A DNA stretch of 16,931 nucleotides, from contig BNTW01000057.1 of NCBI GenBank assembly GCA_025996895.1, positions 1-16,931 of the forward strand, given 5' to 3'. Within the stretch, counting starts at the first letter, position 1, and every line of letters starts with the position of its first letter. The position numbers were made by a program, and so were the translations under genes. Source of the DNA: Bacteroidia bacterium (GTDB lineage: Bacteria; Bacteroidota; Bacteroidia; Bacteroidales; Azobacteroidaceae). Of this stretch, positions 8,650 through 16,911 are shown in pieces. The notes under the pieces were generated by a model. The model saw only the letters and a list, made by a program, of their open reading frames with translations, did not search any database and had not been told where the DNA came from.

Positions 8650-10602
8650 ATGAAAAAAGTCTGTTTAGTATTATTTTTATCTTCTTTATTCTCAGTTTCA
8701 GAGATAGTTGCACAAGAAAACGGGTATTTCGATCAACCCTATTTGCGCTATGAGGCGGAAGAGGGCAAATGCGAAACCAATGGAACAGTTTTGCCGGCAA
8801 CTTACGACCAACGCGAATTGCAAAGTGAAGCATCTAATCAGTCAGCCATTCAATTGATTACGCAAAATTCTTATATCCAATGGATTAACTCCAATGCAGC
8901 CGATGGCTTGACTATTCGTTTTTCTTTACCCGATAATGCCGAAGGCACAGGCACACAAGGGACATTAACTTTGTATGTAAATGATAATTTCGTACAAAAT
9001 ATTACGCTCAATTCCTATTGGGCTTGGCAATATTTTTTAAATACAATGAGCAATCCATATCCCGATAATACACCGGCGACAAACAAATTTCCGCGCATGC
9101 GCTTTGACGAAACACACGTGAAATTAGCCGAAAAAATTCCGGCAAACGCCACGTTCAAATTAGTGAAAACAGACACAAATGAAACGCCTTTTACGATTGA
9201 TTTCGTTGAATTGGAAGAAGTTCCGGCAGCCGTTACATTTGAATCTATTCCCGACGCAAACAAAGTTGCCTATTCGCCGGAAAACGGCAGATTGGATAAT
9301 TTTATCTACCAAAATGCCGGAAAAACGATTTATATTCCATCCGGTAGATACGAAGCAGATAAGCGGATTTATCTTACAACCAATAATACCAAAATTATCG
9401 GCGCGGGTATGTGGTACTCCGAGATTTATTTTACCGCCTCGTCCGACGACAGAAGTACGCACAATCAGCGAGGGATTGAAGGTACAGGCAGCAATATCGT
9501 CATCGACGGTTTGTTTTTGAATACCGTAAACAATAAACGGTATTATCAAAACAACGATGCCTATCAGGTAGGAAAAGGCCTGATGGGCAGTTTCGGCAGC
9601 AATTCTACCATTCGCAACGTTTGGGCAGTGCATTTTGAATGTGGTGCATGGATCGACGGGACAGATAACTTGCTGGTTGCCGGTTGCCGTTTCCGCGACA
9701 ATTATGCCGATGGAATTAATCTTTCATACGGAAGTAAAAATTCGATTGTCGAACAGTGCAGTTTCCGCAACAATGGCGACGACGATATTGCGACGTGGTC
9801 GCGTTCCGACCGTTATTGCGAAAACAACACTTTCCGCTTTTGTACGGCCGAAAATAATTGGCGTGCATCGAGTCTGGGATTTTTCGGCGGAAAACAAAAC
9901 AAAGCACATAACATATTGATTATTGACCCGCTGGAAGCCGGCTTTCGCGTAACTTGTGATTTTCCGGGAAAAGAATTTAGTAATGAAGGATACAGCGAAT
10001 TTTACAATATCTCGGTATATAGAGGTGGTGCAGCGAGCGGACAAAAGGGTGTCAGCGGTGATTTATGGGGCAACCAACAGGGTGCTTTGCACATCAACAG
10101 CAGTTCGCAATATGATTTACAAAACATAAAAATCTACAATATAGATCTTTACGATTCCAAAAATGACGCTGTTTTTATCGGTAGCAGTTCAAAATCGATT
10201 AAAAATTTGATATTAAAAGATATACGCATTCATAAAACCAAACGCTATGGATTGTTTTTCAATAATCCGAAAGGTAACGCAACCTACTGCAATATCGAAT
10301 ACGAAAATATCGGCGCAAGCACAAATTTCAATACACCGCCGGCAAACTTCACATTTACGGAAGATTGCAATGACGCTATCCAACCGTTGGAAACAACGAC
10401 CATGCTGGTAAAATCGGTAGACGGCAGATTGGTTGTTTCGGGATTTGAAAATGATTCTGTTTCTGTTTATGATATTTTAGGCCGTAAAAATTATCAGACA
10501 AGCATTTTATCTAACGAAGCAATCATTCCCGATTTACATTCCGGAATTTATATTGTAAAATTAGACCAAGCCAACCAATTAAAAAAAGTCGTGATAAATT
10601 GA
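8650..10602 (+). CDS. T9SS-secreted GH87-like alpha-1,3-glucanase (beta-helix)
   Basis: The 650-residue protein has a signal peptide ending near residue 21 (EIVA-QE). Residues 30-190 form a carbohydrate-binding-type beta-sandwich (starting YLRYEAEEGKCETNG), like the accessory domain of mycodextranases and alpha-1,3-glucanases. Residues 200-560 are a right-handed parallel beta-helix (IYIPSGRY, then TKIIGAGMWYSEI, then SNIVIDGLFL repeats). The stretch NYADGINLSYGSKNSIVEQC followed by SFRNNGDDDIATWS (351-384) matches the GH87 catalytic region. Asp354, Asp377 and Asp378 have the same 23+1 spacing as the three catalytic aspartates I remember for Bacillus Agl-KA. The C-terminus (about 585-650, VYDILGRKNYQTS to SGIYIVKL and KKVVIN) is a type A T9SS sorting domain. 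It is divergent from the susCD cluster. It probably cleaves alpha-1,3-glucan outside the cell; other beta-helix activities remain possible. Confidence 0.82.
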   Translation: MKKVCLVLFLSSLFSVSEIVAQENGYFDQPYLRYEAEEGKCETNGTVLPATYDQRELQSEASNQSAIQLITQNSYIQWINSNAADGLTIRFSLPDNAEGTGTQGTLTLYVNDNFVQNITLNSYWAWQYFLNTMSNPYPDNTPATNKFPRMRFDETHVKLAEKIPANATFKLVKTDTNETPFTIDFVELEEVPAAVTFESIPDANKVAYSPENGRLDNFIYQNAGKTIYIPSGRYEADKRIYLTTNNTKIIGAGMWYSEIYFTASSDDRSTHNQRGIEGTGSNIVIDGLFLNTVNNKRYYQNNDAYQVGKGLMGSFGSNSTIRNVWAVHFECGAWIDGTDNLLVAGCRFRDNYADGINLSYGSKNSIVEQCSFRNNGDDDIATWSRSDRYCENNTFRFCTAENNWRASSLGFFGGKQNKAHNILIIDPLEAGFRVTCDFPGKEFSNEGYSEFYNISVYRGGAASGQKGVSGDLWGNQQGALHINSSSQYDLQNIKIYNIDLYDSKNDAVFIGSSSKSIKNLILKDIRIHKTKRYGLFFNNPKGNATYCNIEYENIGASTNFNTPPANFTFTEDCNDAIQPLETTTMLVKSVDGRLVVSGFENDSVSVYDILGRKNYQTSILSNEAIIPDLHSGIYIVKLDQANQLKKVVIN

Positions 10603-10630
10603 GTTTATACCGCATTTTTTATTATTTTTG
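10599..10630 (+). promoter_or_regulatory. pheT promoter (Bacteroidota -33/-7)
   Basis: TTG at 10599-10601 is followed by a 21-base spacer and then TATTTTTG at 10623-10630, an exact match to TAnnTTTG. The -33 element overlaps the stop codon of the preceding gene. Transcription would start near 10637 and leave a leader of about 30 bases before the ATG at 10667. pheT therefore has its own promoter. Confidence 0.65.
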
Positions 10631-10666
10631 CCGATTATTTTCATCATAAGAAAAAAAATTTAGCTC

Positions 10667-13183
10667 ATGAATATTTCCTATAATTGGCTGAAAGATTATG
10701 TTTCGTTCGATTTATCGCCCGAACAATTGGCAGATGCTTTGACTTCTATCGGTCTGGAAACCGGTAGCATCGAAGAAGTGGAAACCGTCAAAGGCGGATT
10801 GAAAGGCTTGATCGTCGGTCATGTACTCACTTGCGAAGATCATCCTAATTCGGATCATTTGCACGTTACAACCGTCGATTTGGGCACCAACGAGCCTCAA
10901 CAAATCGTCTGCGGTGCGCCCAATGTAGCTGCCGGTCAAAAAGTCATAGTTGCCACAATCGGCACCACGCTGTATTCCGGCGAAGAATCGTTTGTCATTA
11001 AAAAATCGAAAATACGCGGTGTAGAATCCAACGGAATGATTTGTGCGGAAGACGAAACCGGTCTTGGAACAAGCCACGACGGTATTATCGTTTTACCCGA
11101 AGACACACCGGCCGGCATACCCGCCGCTCAATATTATAAGGTAGAAAGCGATTATGTGTTGGAAGTGGATATTACACCCAACCGTATCGATGCGGCCTCA
11201 CACTACGGCGTAGCGCGCGACTTGGCAGCTTATTTCTCGGTACACGGTACACGGTACACGGTACACGATAAAACAGATGTTCCTGTCGTGCACCGTGAAC
11301 CATGCACCGTGAACCCCCAAAGGCCTTCGGTAGAAACTTTCGCGATTGAAGACCCAACGCCGGCGATTACGGTGGAAGTGGAAGACACCAACGCCTGCCC
11401 GCGTTATTCGGGCGTTACCATCAAAAATATACAAGTGAAAGAAAGTCCCGAATGGTTGAAAAACCGTTTGGAAACGATTGGTGTCCGTTCGATTAATAAT
11501 GTGGTCGATGTTACCAATTATATTTTGCACGAAACCGGACAGCCCTTGCACGCTTTCGATGTAAAGAAAATTAAAGGCGGAAAAGTGATTGTCAAAACGC
11601 AACCCGAAGGAACGCCTTTTGTTACGCTGGACGGCGTAGAACGCAAACTTTCCGGCCGTGATTTGATGATTTGCAACGCAGAAGGCGGTATGTGTATTGG
11701 TGGTGTTTTCGGTGGATTGGATTCGGGTGTAACCGAAGCAACTACCGATGTGTTCCTCGAATCGGCGTATTTCAATCCGACCCGGATACGCAAAACTGCC
11801 CGTTATCATGGGCTGAACACCGACGCTTCGTTCCGTTTCGAGCGCGGGGCTGACCCGAACAATACCTTATATGTGTTGAAACGCGCAGCATTGCTGATTA
11901 AGGAAGTTGCCGGTGGAACAATTAGCGGCGAAATTCAAGACATTTATCCGGTAAAAATCAATCCGGCTGTCGTCGAATTAAGCCTTTCCAAAGTGCATCA
12001 TTTAACCGGCAAAAAAATTCCGGCTGAAACAATTGAAAGCATTTTGAAAAGCCTCGAAATCGAGATTTTGGACGAAAAAAGCGAAACATGGAAATTAAGC
12101 ATTCCGACTTACCGCGTTGATGTTACGCGCGATGTCGATGTGATTGAGGATATTTTGCGCATTTACGGCTACAATAATATTGAAATAGGCGAAGAACTGA
12201 AATCGACTTTGTCGTATCAAACACCGACCGACCGGAGTTACGAGTTGCAAAACCTGATTTCGGAACAGCTGACCGGCGCGGGTTTTAACGAAATTCTAAA
12301 CAATTCGCTCACTTCGGGTAATTATTACAACGATTTAACAACGTTCCCGAAGCAGAATTGCGTTTTGCTGCGCAATCCGCTGAGTGCAGATTTGGACGTA
12401 ATGCGCCAAACATTGTTATTCGGTGGCTTGGAATCCATTGCTTACAACCGCAACCGCAAAAATCCGGATTTGAAATTCTACGAATTAGGCAATACTTATT
12501 TTCATATTCCCGAAAGGCTGAAAGACCATGATTATCTTACCACCATTAAGGAAGATTTTAAATTGGCATTGTGGATTACCGGTAATTCGGTGAGCAACAG
12601 CTGGATACGTCCAACTGAAAAATCGTCTGTATATGAATTGAAAGCCCATATCGAAAACGTTTTGCTGCGCTTGGGACTTACATCGAAGAAAATCATCTAT
12701 AAACCCTTCAACAACGATATTTTTTCCTCTGCCCTATCCATTGAAACGGTTTCGGGAAAAACGTTAGGCGTTTTAGGCATTGTGCAAAAGGCCATTGCCA
12801 AGAAATTCGATATTTCGGCGGAAGTTTATTTTGCCGAATTGAGTTGGAACGCTTTAATGAAAGAAAATAAAAATACACAGGTAAAATACAGCGAAATGTC
12901 CAAATTCCCTGCGGTACGGCGCGATTTAGCCTTATTGCTGGACAAGCCTGTTTCGTTTGCAGAAATCGAAAAAATCGCTTATCAAACCGACAAAAAATTG
13001 CTGAAGGAAGTCAGCTTATTCGATGTCTATGAAGGTAAAAACCTGCCGGAAGGCAAAAAATCCTACGCGATCAGTTTCACCCTGCAAGATGAAGAAAAAA
13101 CATTGAACGACAAGCAGATAGACAACTTAATGGCGCGGATACAAAAGGCATTGGAAGAAAAAGTAGGAGCGGTGTTGCGGTGA
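10667..13183 (+). CDS. pheT: phenylalanine--tRNA ligase beta subunit
   Basis: The 838-residue protein charges tRNA-Phe as part of the cytoplasmic alpha2-beta2 enzyme. Domain order is normal: an N-terminal EMAP/OB tRNA-binding fold (about 40-150, VGHVLTCEDHPNSDHLHV), then B3/B4 (VDITPNRIDAASHYGVARDL, then NNVVDVTNYILHETGQPLHA). The class II core-like region follows (ASFRFERGADPNNT near 388), then B5 (about 440-505, YRVDVTRDVDVIEDILRIYG) and a C-terminal anticodon-binding FDX-ACB domain (from about 744, MSKFPAVRRDLALLLD). It is roughly 15-25 residues longer than related proteins. The excess falls at residues 191-216 (SVHGTRYTVHD to REPCTVN), which is encoded by a repeat insertion, in a surface linker just after the VARDLAAY helix. 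The frame is kept, so the enzyme is probably functional. pheS is not in the window. Confidence 0.97.
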   Translation: MNISYNWLKDYVSFDLSPEQLADALTSIGLETGSIEEVETVKGGLKGLIVGHVLTCEDHPNSDHLHVTTVDLGTNEPQQIVCGAPNVAAGQKVIVATIGTTLYSGEESFVIKKSKIRGVESNGMICAEDETGLGTSHDGIIVLPEDTPAGIPAAQYYKVESDYVLEVDITPNRIDAASHYGVARDLAAYFSVHGTRYTVHDKTDVPVVHREPCTVNPQRPSVETFAIEDPTPAITVEVEDTNACPRYSGVTIKNIQVKESPEWLKNRLETIGVRSINNVVDVTNYILHETGQPLHAFDVKKIKGGKVIVKTQPEGTPFVTLDGVERKLSGRDLMICNAEGGMCIGGVFGGLDSGVTEATTDVFLESAYFNPTRIRKTARYHGLNTDASFRFERGADPNNTLYVLKRAALLIKEVAGGTISGEIQDIYPVKINPAVVELSLSKVHHLTGKKIPAETIESILKSLEIEILDEKSETWKLSIPTYRVDVTRDVDVIEDILRIYGYNNIEIGEELKSTLSYQTPTDRSYELQNLISEQLTGAGFNEILNNSLTSGNYYNDLTTFPKQNCVLLRNPLSADLDVMRQTLLFGGLESIAYNRNRKNPDLKFYELGNTYFHIPERLKDHDYLTTIKEDFKLALWITGNSVSNSWIRPTEKSSVYELKAHIENVLLRLGLTSKKIIYKPFNNDIFSSALSIETVSGKTLGVLGIVQKAIAKKFDISAEVYFAELSWNALMKENKNTQVKYSEMSKFPAVRRDLALLLDKPVSFAEIEKIAYQTDKKLLKEVSLFDVYEGKNLPEGKKSYAISFTLQDEEKTLNDKQIDNLMARIQKALEEKVGAVLR
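11238..11314 (+). repeat. 7-base tandem repeat with inverted partner arm inside pheT
   Basis: CGGTACA is repeated four times without interruption at 11238-11265. After a loop of about 21 bases, 11288-11314 (GTGCACCGTGAACCATGCAC and the next seven bases) is a degenerate 7-base-period reverse complement. Aligning 11240-11266 with 11288-11314 gives 22 of 27 paired positions. The structure resembles the short TGCACCGTG-type palindromic repeats that I recall as scattered between genes in Bacteroidota. Here one sits in frame inside an essential gene. Confidence 0.85.
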
Positions 13184-13235
13184 TTTGAACTCCGCAAAAA
13201 TCAAAATGAGTATATACTTTAAACTATAGAAATTT

Positions 13236-13808
13236 ATGAGCCAAATGATTCAACTTTTGGAATATCGCGATTGGCTGGGCGATTTGAAACAACAAATCAA
13301 AACCAGTCAGATAAAAGCAGTATTGTCGGTCAACAGCCAGATGATCATGCTTTATTGGAATTTGGGCAAACAAATTGCCGAAAAACAGGAGTATGCCAAA
13401 TGGGGTAGCGGGTTTATTGAGCAGCTGAGTAAAGATTTGCAGGCGGAATTTCCGGAGATGAAAGGGTTTTCAAAAAGAAATCTTGAAATAATAAAGCGAT
13501 TTTACCTATTTTATTCAGACAATAATCTAATTGCGAAACAAGTTGTTTCGCAAACGCCGAAATTATTAAATGCGTCAAAAATTGAACAGCTCGTTCCAAA
13601 ATTAATATTTGTACCTTGGGGACATCACATTAAAATTATGCAAAAATGCAAAAACCCGGAACAAGCCCTGTTCTACATCAACAATCCGATTGGGGTGAGC
13701 ACTTTCCATTATACCGAATTGGCAGAGGAAATCAAAGCCGCTTTGCCTTCGGTAGAAAAATTGCAAAACGAACTTTTAAATTTTGAACGCAATTTTGAAG
13801 CGAAATAA
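13236..13808 (+). CDS. DUF1016/YhcG-type protein with internal deletion of the nuclease core
   Basis: The 190-residue ORF begins with a typical DUF1016 N-terminal domain: SQIKAVLSVNSQMIMLYWNL at about 24-43, then WGSGFIEQLSKDLQAEFPEM, GFSKRNLEIIKRFY and VPWGHHIKIMQKCKNPEQ. Full-length relatives have about 330-390 residues, with more helical sequence and then a PDDEXK nuclease domain containing a D-(x)n-E-x-K motif. Here residue 148 (FYI) passes directly into NNPIGVSTFHYTELAEEIKA and LPSVEKLQNEL. That matches the last 40 or so residues of full-length proteins (KPIGVSxYxL, then SLPSIEELExEL). The nuclease catalytic residues are absent, yet the frame is intact. It starts 52 bases after pheT. It may be a decayed gene or a reduced binding-only protein; no function is assigned. 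Confidence 0.8.
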   Translation: MSQMIQLLEYRDWLGDLKQQIKTSQIKAVLSVNSQMIMLYWNLGKQIAEKQEYAKWGSGFIEQLSKDLQAEFPEMKGFSKRNLEIIKRFYLFYSDNNLIAKQVVSQTPKLLNASKIEQLVPKLIFVPWGHHIKIMQKCKNPEQALFYINNPIGVSTFHYTELAEEIKAALPSVEKLQNELLNFERNFEAK

Positions 13809-13825
13809 AAATAATCGTACCTTTG
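13793..13825 (+). promoter_or_regulatory. promoter for the 27-codon ORF and probably yebC
   Basis: TTTTG at 13793-13797 lies 20 bases before TACCTTTG at 13818-13825, an exact TAnnTTTG match. The -33 element is inside the end of the DUF1016 gene. Transcription would begin near 13832. I see no other TAnnTTTG match between here and yebC (13997), so yebC probably has a leader of about 165 bases containing the small ORF. Confidence 0.65.
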
Positions 13826-13860
13826 CATTTCTTACAAGAAAAAATATAAAAATATCTATT

Positions 13861-13944
13861 ATGGAAAATAATATCATATATAAAATTACCGTTGAAGATT
13901 TGCAATACGAAGCAATAAAAAGTCTCAGTAGAAAATTGATATGA
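13861..13944 (+). CDS. 27-residue ORF, probable gene fragment or leader peptide
   Basis: The ATG at 13861 opens a 27-codon ORF with sequence MENNIIYKITVEDLQYEAIK followed by SLSRKLI and a TGA stop. It lies about 30 bases after the predicted transcription start and 52 bases before yebC. The ITVEDLQ and I-x-x-x-GRKLT-like pattern resembles the start of small Bacteroidota proteins of unknown function that normally continue for another 30-40 residues. It may therefore be the truncated head of such a gene. It could also be translated as a short upstream ORF that affects yebC. Coding status is uncertain. Confidence 0.35.
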   Translation: MENNIIYKITVEDLQYEAIKSLSRKLI

Positions 13945-13996
13945 GGAAAACAAAATAGCAAATCAAATTTAATTTAATAAATAAGATATATAAAAT

Positions 13997-14713
13997 ATGG
14001 GAAGAGCTTTTGAATATCGCAAAGCGACAAAAATGAAAAGATGGGGCAATATGGCCCGCGTATTTACTAAACTCGGCAAGCAGATTACGATTGCAGCCAA
14101 AGAAGGCGGTGCAGATCCCGATACCAATCCGCGCCTGCGCGTGCTGATACAGCAATCGAAAAAGGAAAACATGCCGAAGGAAAACGTCGACAGAGCTATC
14201 AAGCGGGCAACGGCGAAAGACGCAGCCGACATCAAAGAAATTGTTTACGAAGGATATGGGCCTTTCGGAATTGCCATTATGGTCGAAACCGCGACGGACA
14301 ACAACATGCGCACTGTAGCCAATGTACGCAGTTATTTCAATAAATACGGCGGCTCGTTGGGAACAAGCGGAAGCCTGCAATTTTTGTTCGACCACAAATG
14401 CGTATTCAAAATCACGCCGAAAGACAGTGTCGATTCGGAAGAGTTGGAACTCGAACTCATTGATTATGGCGTAGATGAAATCGAATACGACGAAGAAGAA
14501 AATGTGATTTTGCTTTACGGCGAATTTCAATCGTATTCGTCCATTCAAAAATATTTGGAAGAAAACGGCTACGAAATCCACAGTGCCGAATTTGAATGGA
14601 TACCGAATGATTATAAGGAAGTTACGGAAGAACAACGCATCTCGCTCGAAAAGTTACTCGATAAATTCGAGGAAGACGAAGACGTACAAAATGTTTTCCA
14701 TAATATAAAATAA
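13997..14713 (+). CDS. yebC: YebC/PmpR family DNA-binding or translation-associated protein
   Basis: The 238-residue protein shows the full YebC/PmpR pattern. The N-terminal basic three-helix region includes [20 protein letters not shown] and then the [19 protein letters not shown] segment. The next segment is [16 protein letters not shown], followed by the central [17 protein letters not shown] and [20 protein letters not shown], and [10 protein letters not shown]. An acidic C-terminal domain ends [10 protein letters not shown]. Length is normal for the family. Members are cytoplasmic; they were first described as transcription regulators and more recently linked to translation of difficult sequences such as proline stretches. 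Nearby genes do not point to a specific target. The Bacteroidota-type start [10 protein letters not shown] and the downstream family motifs support the ATG at 13997. Confidence 0.95.
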   Translation: MGRAFEYRKATKMKRWGNMARVFTKLGKQITIAAKEGGADPDTNPRLRVLIQQSKKENMPKENVDRAIKRATAKDAADIKEIVYEGYGPFGIAIMVETATDNNMRTVANVRSYFNKYGGSLGTSGSLQFLFDHKCVFKITPKDSVDSEELELELIDYGVDEIEYDEEENVILLYGEFQSYSSIQKYLEENGYEIHSAEFEWIPNDYKEVTEEQRISLEKLLDKFEEDEDVQNVFHNIK

Positions 14714-14726
14714 ACGATTTTTTTTG

Positions 14727-14734
14727 TACCTTTG
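14727..14734 (+). promoter_or_regulatory. -7 element of the ppdK promoter
   Basis: TACCTTTG matches TAnnTTTG exactly and lies 52 bases before the ATG at 14779. Transcription would start near 14741. This makes the in-frame TTG at 14743 an unlikely start because it would have almost no leader. No convincing TTG is present 19-21 bases upstream, so the -33 box is weak. Confidence 0.55.
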
Positions 14735-14778
14735 CGGACATTTTGAAAAATCAATCATCTAAAATATATATTATTATT

Positions 14779-16911
14779 ATGGACAAAAAAAGAGTTTATC
14801 TGTTCGGCAATGGAAAAGCCGAAGGTAGAGCAGACATGAAAAACCTCCTGGGTGGTAAAGGCGCGAACTTGGCCGAAATGAATTTAATCGGTGTTCCTGT
14901 TCCTCCGGGATTTACGATTACAACTGAAGTTTGTACCGAATACAATCAGTTGGGAAAAGAGGCTGTTACTGAACTGATTAAACCCGAAGTAGAAGCTGCA
15001 ATCAGGAAAGTGGAAGAAGCCACCGGAACGGGCTTTGGCAATAAAGAAAATCCGCTGTTGGTTTCTGTTCGTTCGGGTGCGCGCGTGTCGATGCCCGGAA
15101 TGATGGACACCGTTTTAAATCTCGGTATCAACGACGCTGCTGTAGAAGCAATTGCTAAAAAATCGGGCAATCCGCGTTTCGCATGGGACAGCTACCGCCG
15201 TTTCGTACAGATGTATGGCGACGTGGTATTGGGTATGAAACCTACTTCCAAAACGGAAATCGACCCGTTTGAAAAAATCATGGAAGAAGTGAAAGAACAT
15301 CGGGGTGTTGAATTGGATACGGAACTGACCGTAGAAGATTTGAAAGAATTGGTGAAAAAGTTCAAAGCAGCGGTGAAAGCTCAAACCGGCAAAGATTTTC
15401 CCGACAGTCCTTGGGAACAACTCTGGGGTGCTGTTTGCGCCGTATTCGACAGTTGGATGAACGAACGCGCAATTCTTTATCGTCAAATGTATCGCATTCC
15501 CGAAGAATGGGGAACAGCTGTGAATGTGCAGGCGATGGTTTTCGGAAACATGGGGCAAACTTCCGCTACCGGTGTGGCTTTCACGCGTGATGCTGCCACC
15601 GGCGAAGATATTTTTAACGGCGAATATTTGATTAATGCACAGGGCGAAGATGTGGTGGCCGGTATCCGTACTCCGCAACAAATCACTATTGAAGGTTCCA
15701 AACGCTGGGCAGTTCAACAGGGAATTTCCGAAGAAGAACGCAAAGCGAAATATCCGTCTTTGGAAGAATCGATGCCTGCATGCGCCAAAGATTTGATTGA
15801 AACACAACAAAAACTCGAAGATTATTTCAAAGATATGCAAGACCTCGAATTTACTATTCAAGACGGTAAATTGTGGTTGTTGCAAACCCGCAACGGCAAA
15901 CGTACCGGTGCAGCCATGGTGCGCATCGCTATAGAAATGCTGAAACAGGGTTATATTGACGAAAAAACCGCTTTATTGCGTCAAGAGCCGGAAAAATTAG
16001 ATGAATTGCTTCACCCGGTTTTCAAAAAATCAGCTTTGGCTGCTGCCAAACCGATCACTAAAGGCTTGCCCGCATCGCCGGGAGCTGCAACCGGAAAAGT
16101 AGTTTTCCATGCAGACGACGCCGAAGAATGGGTGAAACGCGGTGAAAAAGTAGTATTGTGCCGTATCGAAACTTCGCCCGAAGATTTGCGCGGTATGGCT
16201 GTAGCAGAAGGAATTATGACTGCTCGCGGTGGTATGACTTCGCACGCAGCAGTTGTGGCTCGTGGCATGGGAAAATGCTGTGTATCAGCTGCTAACGGCG
16301 TTCAAATCGATTACAAAGCAAAAACAATGGTTATCGGCGACCAAAAGTTGAAAGAAGGCGACTGGATTTCGTTGAACGGATCGACCGGTTTGGTTTATGC
16401 CGGAAAAATCGAAACACAAGAAGCCGAATTGAGTGGTGATTTCGGCGAATTGATGAATTTGACCGACAAATATTCACGCTTGAAAGTACGCACAAATGCC
16501 GATACTCCAAAAGACGCTACGGTTGCACGCAACTTCGGTGCGCAAGGTATCGGACTTACTCGTACAGAACACATGTTTTTTGAAGGCGACAAGATTATCG
16601 CCATGCGCGAAATGATTTTAGCAAAAGACGAAGCCGGACGCCGCGTAGCATTGACAAAATTATTGCCCTTGCAACGCACCGACTTTACCGGAATTTTTGA
16701 AGCGATGGAAGGTTTGCCGGTTACTGTTCGCTTGTTAGACCCTCCTTTGCACGAATTTGTTCCCCACGATGAAAAAGGACAACAAGAAATGGCGAAGGTT
16801 ATGGGCGTTGCCTACGAAGAAATCCACAGCCGCGTAGAAGGTTTGCTGGAACAAAACCCGATGTTGGGCTTGCGTGGTGCGCGTTTGCATTTCGGTGATT
16901 TCGGGATATAA
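14779..16911 (+). CDS. ppdK: pyruvate, phosphate dikinase, disrupted at the right edge
   Basis: The enzyme interconverts ATP, pyruvate and phosphate with AMP, PEP and diphosphate in the cytoplasm. From the ATG at 14779 the ORF has 710 residues; full-length enzymes have about 875-910. The N-terminal ATP-grasp part shows [23 protein letters not shown] and [20 protein letters not shown]. The phosphohistidine domain has [16 protein letters not shown], with catalytic His near residue 489. The start of the PEP-binding barrel has LTRTEHMFF near 594 and [11 protein letters not shown] ending at residue 703. After that the frame reads HFGDFGI and stops. The expected continuation ([14 protein letters not shown]) is encoded on the opposite strand of the next 30-44 bases, so a reversed segment breaks the frame. 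I chose ATG 14779 over the in-frame TTG at 14743 because of the promoter position and the conserved [10 protein letters not shown] start. Confidence 0.93.
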   Translation: MDKKRVYLFGNGKAEGRADMKNLLGGKGANLAEMNLIGVPVPPGFTITTEVCTEYNQLGKEAVTELIKPEVEAAIRKVEEATGTGFGNKENPLLVSVRSGARVSMPGMMDTVLNLGINDAAVEAIAKKSGNPRFAWDSYRRFVQMYGDVVLGMKPTSKTEIDPFEKIMEEVKEHRGVELDTELTVEDLKELVKKFKAAVKAQTGKDFPDSPWEQLWGAVCAVFDSWMNERAILYRQMYRIPEEWGTAVNVQAMVFGNMGQTSATGVAFTRDAATGEDIFNGEYLINAQGEDVVAGIRTPQQITIEGSKRWAVQQGISEEERKAKYPSLEESMPACAKDLIETQQKLEDYFKDMQDLEFTIQDGKLWLLQTRNGKRTGAAMVRIAIEMLKQGYIDEKTALLRQEPEKLDELLHPVFKKSALAAAKPITKGLPASPGAATGKVVFHADDAEEWVKRGEKVVLCRIETSPEDLRGMAVAEGIMTARGGMTSHAAVVARGMGKCCVSAANGVQIDYKAKTMVIGDQKLKEGDWISLNGSTGLVYAGKIETQEAELSGDFGELMNLTDKYSRLKVRTNADTPKDATVARNFGAQGIGLTRTEHMFFEGDKIIAMREMILAKDEAGRRVALTKLLPLQRTDFTGIFEAMEGLPVTVRLLDPPLHEFVPHDEKGQQEMAKVMGVAYEEIHSRVEGLLEQNPMLGLRGARLHFGDFGI

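Noticed and set aside
11238..11314. Tandem repeats in pheT as a CRISPR or VNTR locus without coding role
   Set aside because: The units are 7 bases with no spacers, and the pheT frame reads through with conserved sequence on both sides.
13175..13197. Hairpin TTGCGG/CCGCAA at the end of pheT as a terminator
   Set aside because: The stem is only 6 bp with an 11-base loop, and it is followed by A residues, not T residues, on the coding strand.
13184..13235. Promoter for the DUF1016 gene (TTTG at 13184-13187, TACTTTAA at 13215-13222)
   Set aside because: The spacer is 27 bases, too long for the usual 19-21, and the -7 box is imperfect; the gene may be co-transcribed with pheT.
14743..14778. TTG start giving ppdK twelve extra N-terminal residues
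   Set aside because: The TTG would lie almost at the predicted transcription start, and the ATG at 14779 begins the conserved [10 protein letters not shown] sequence.
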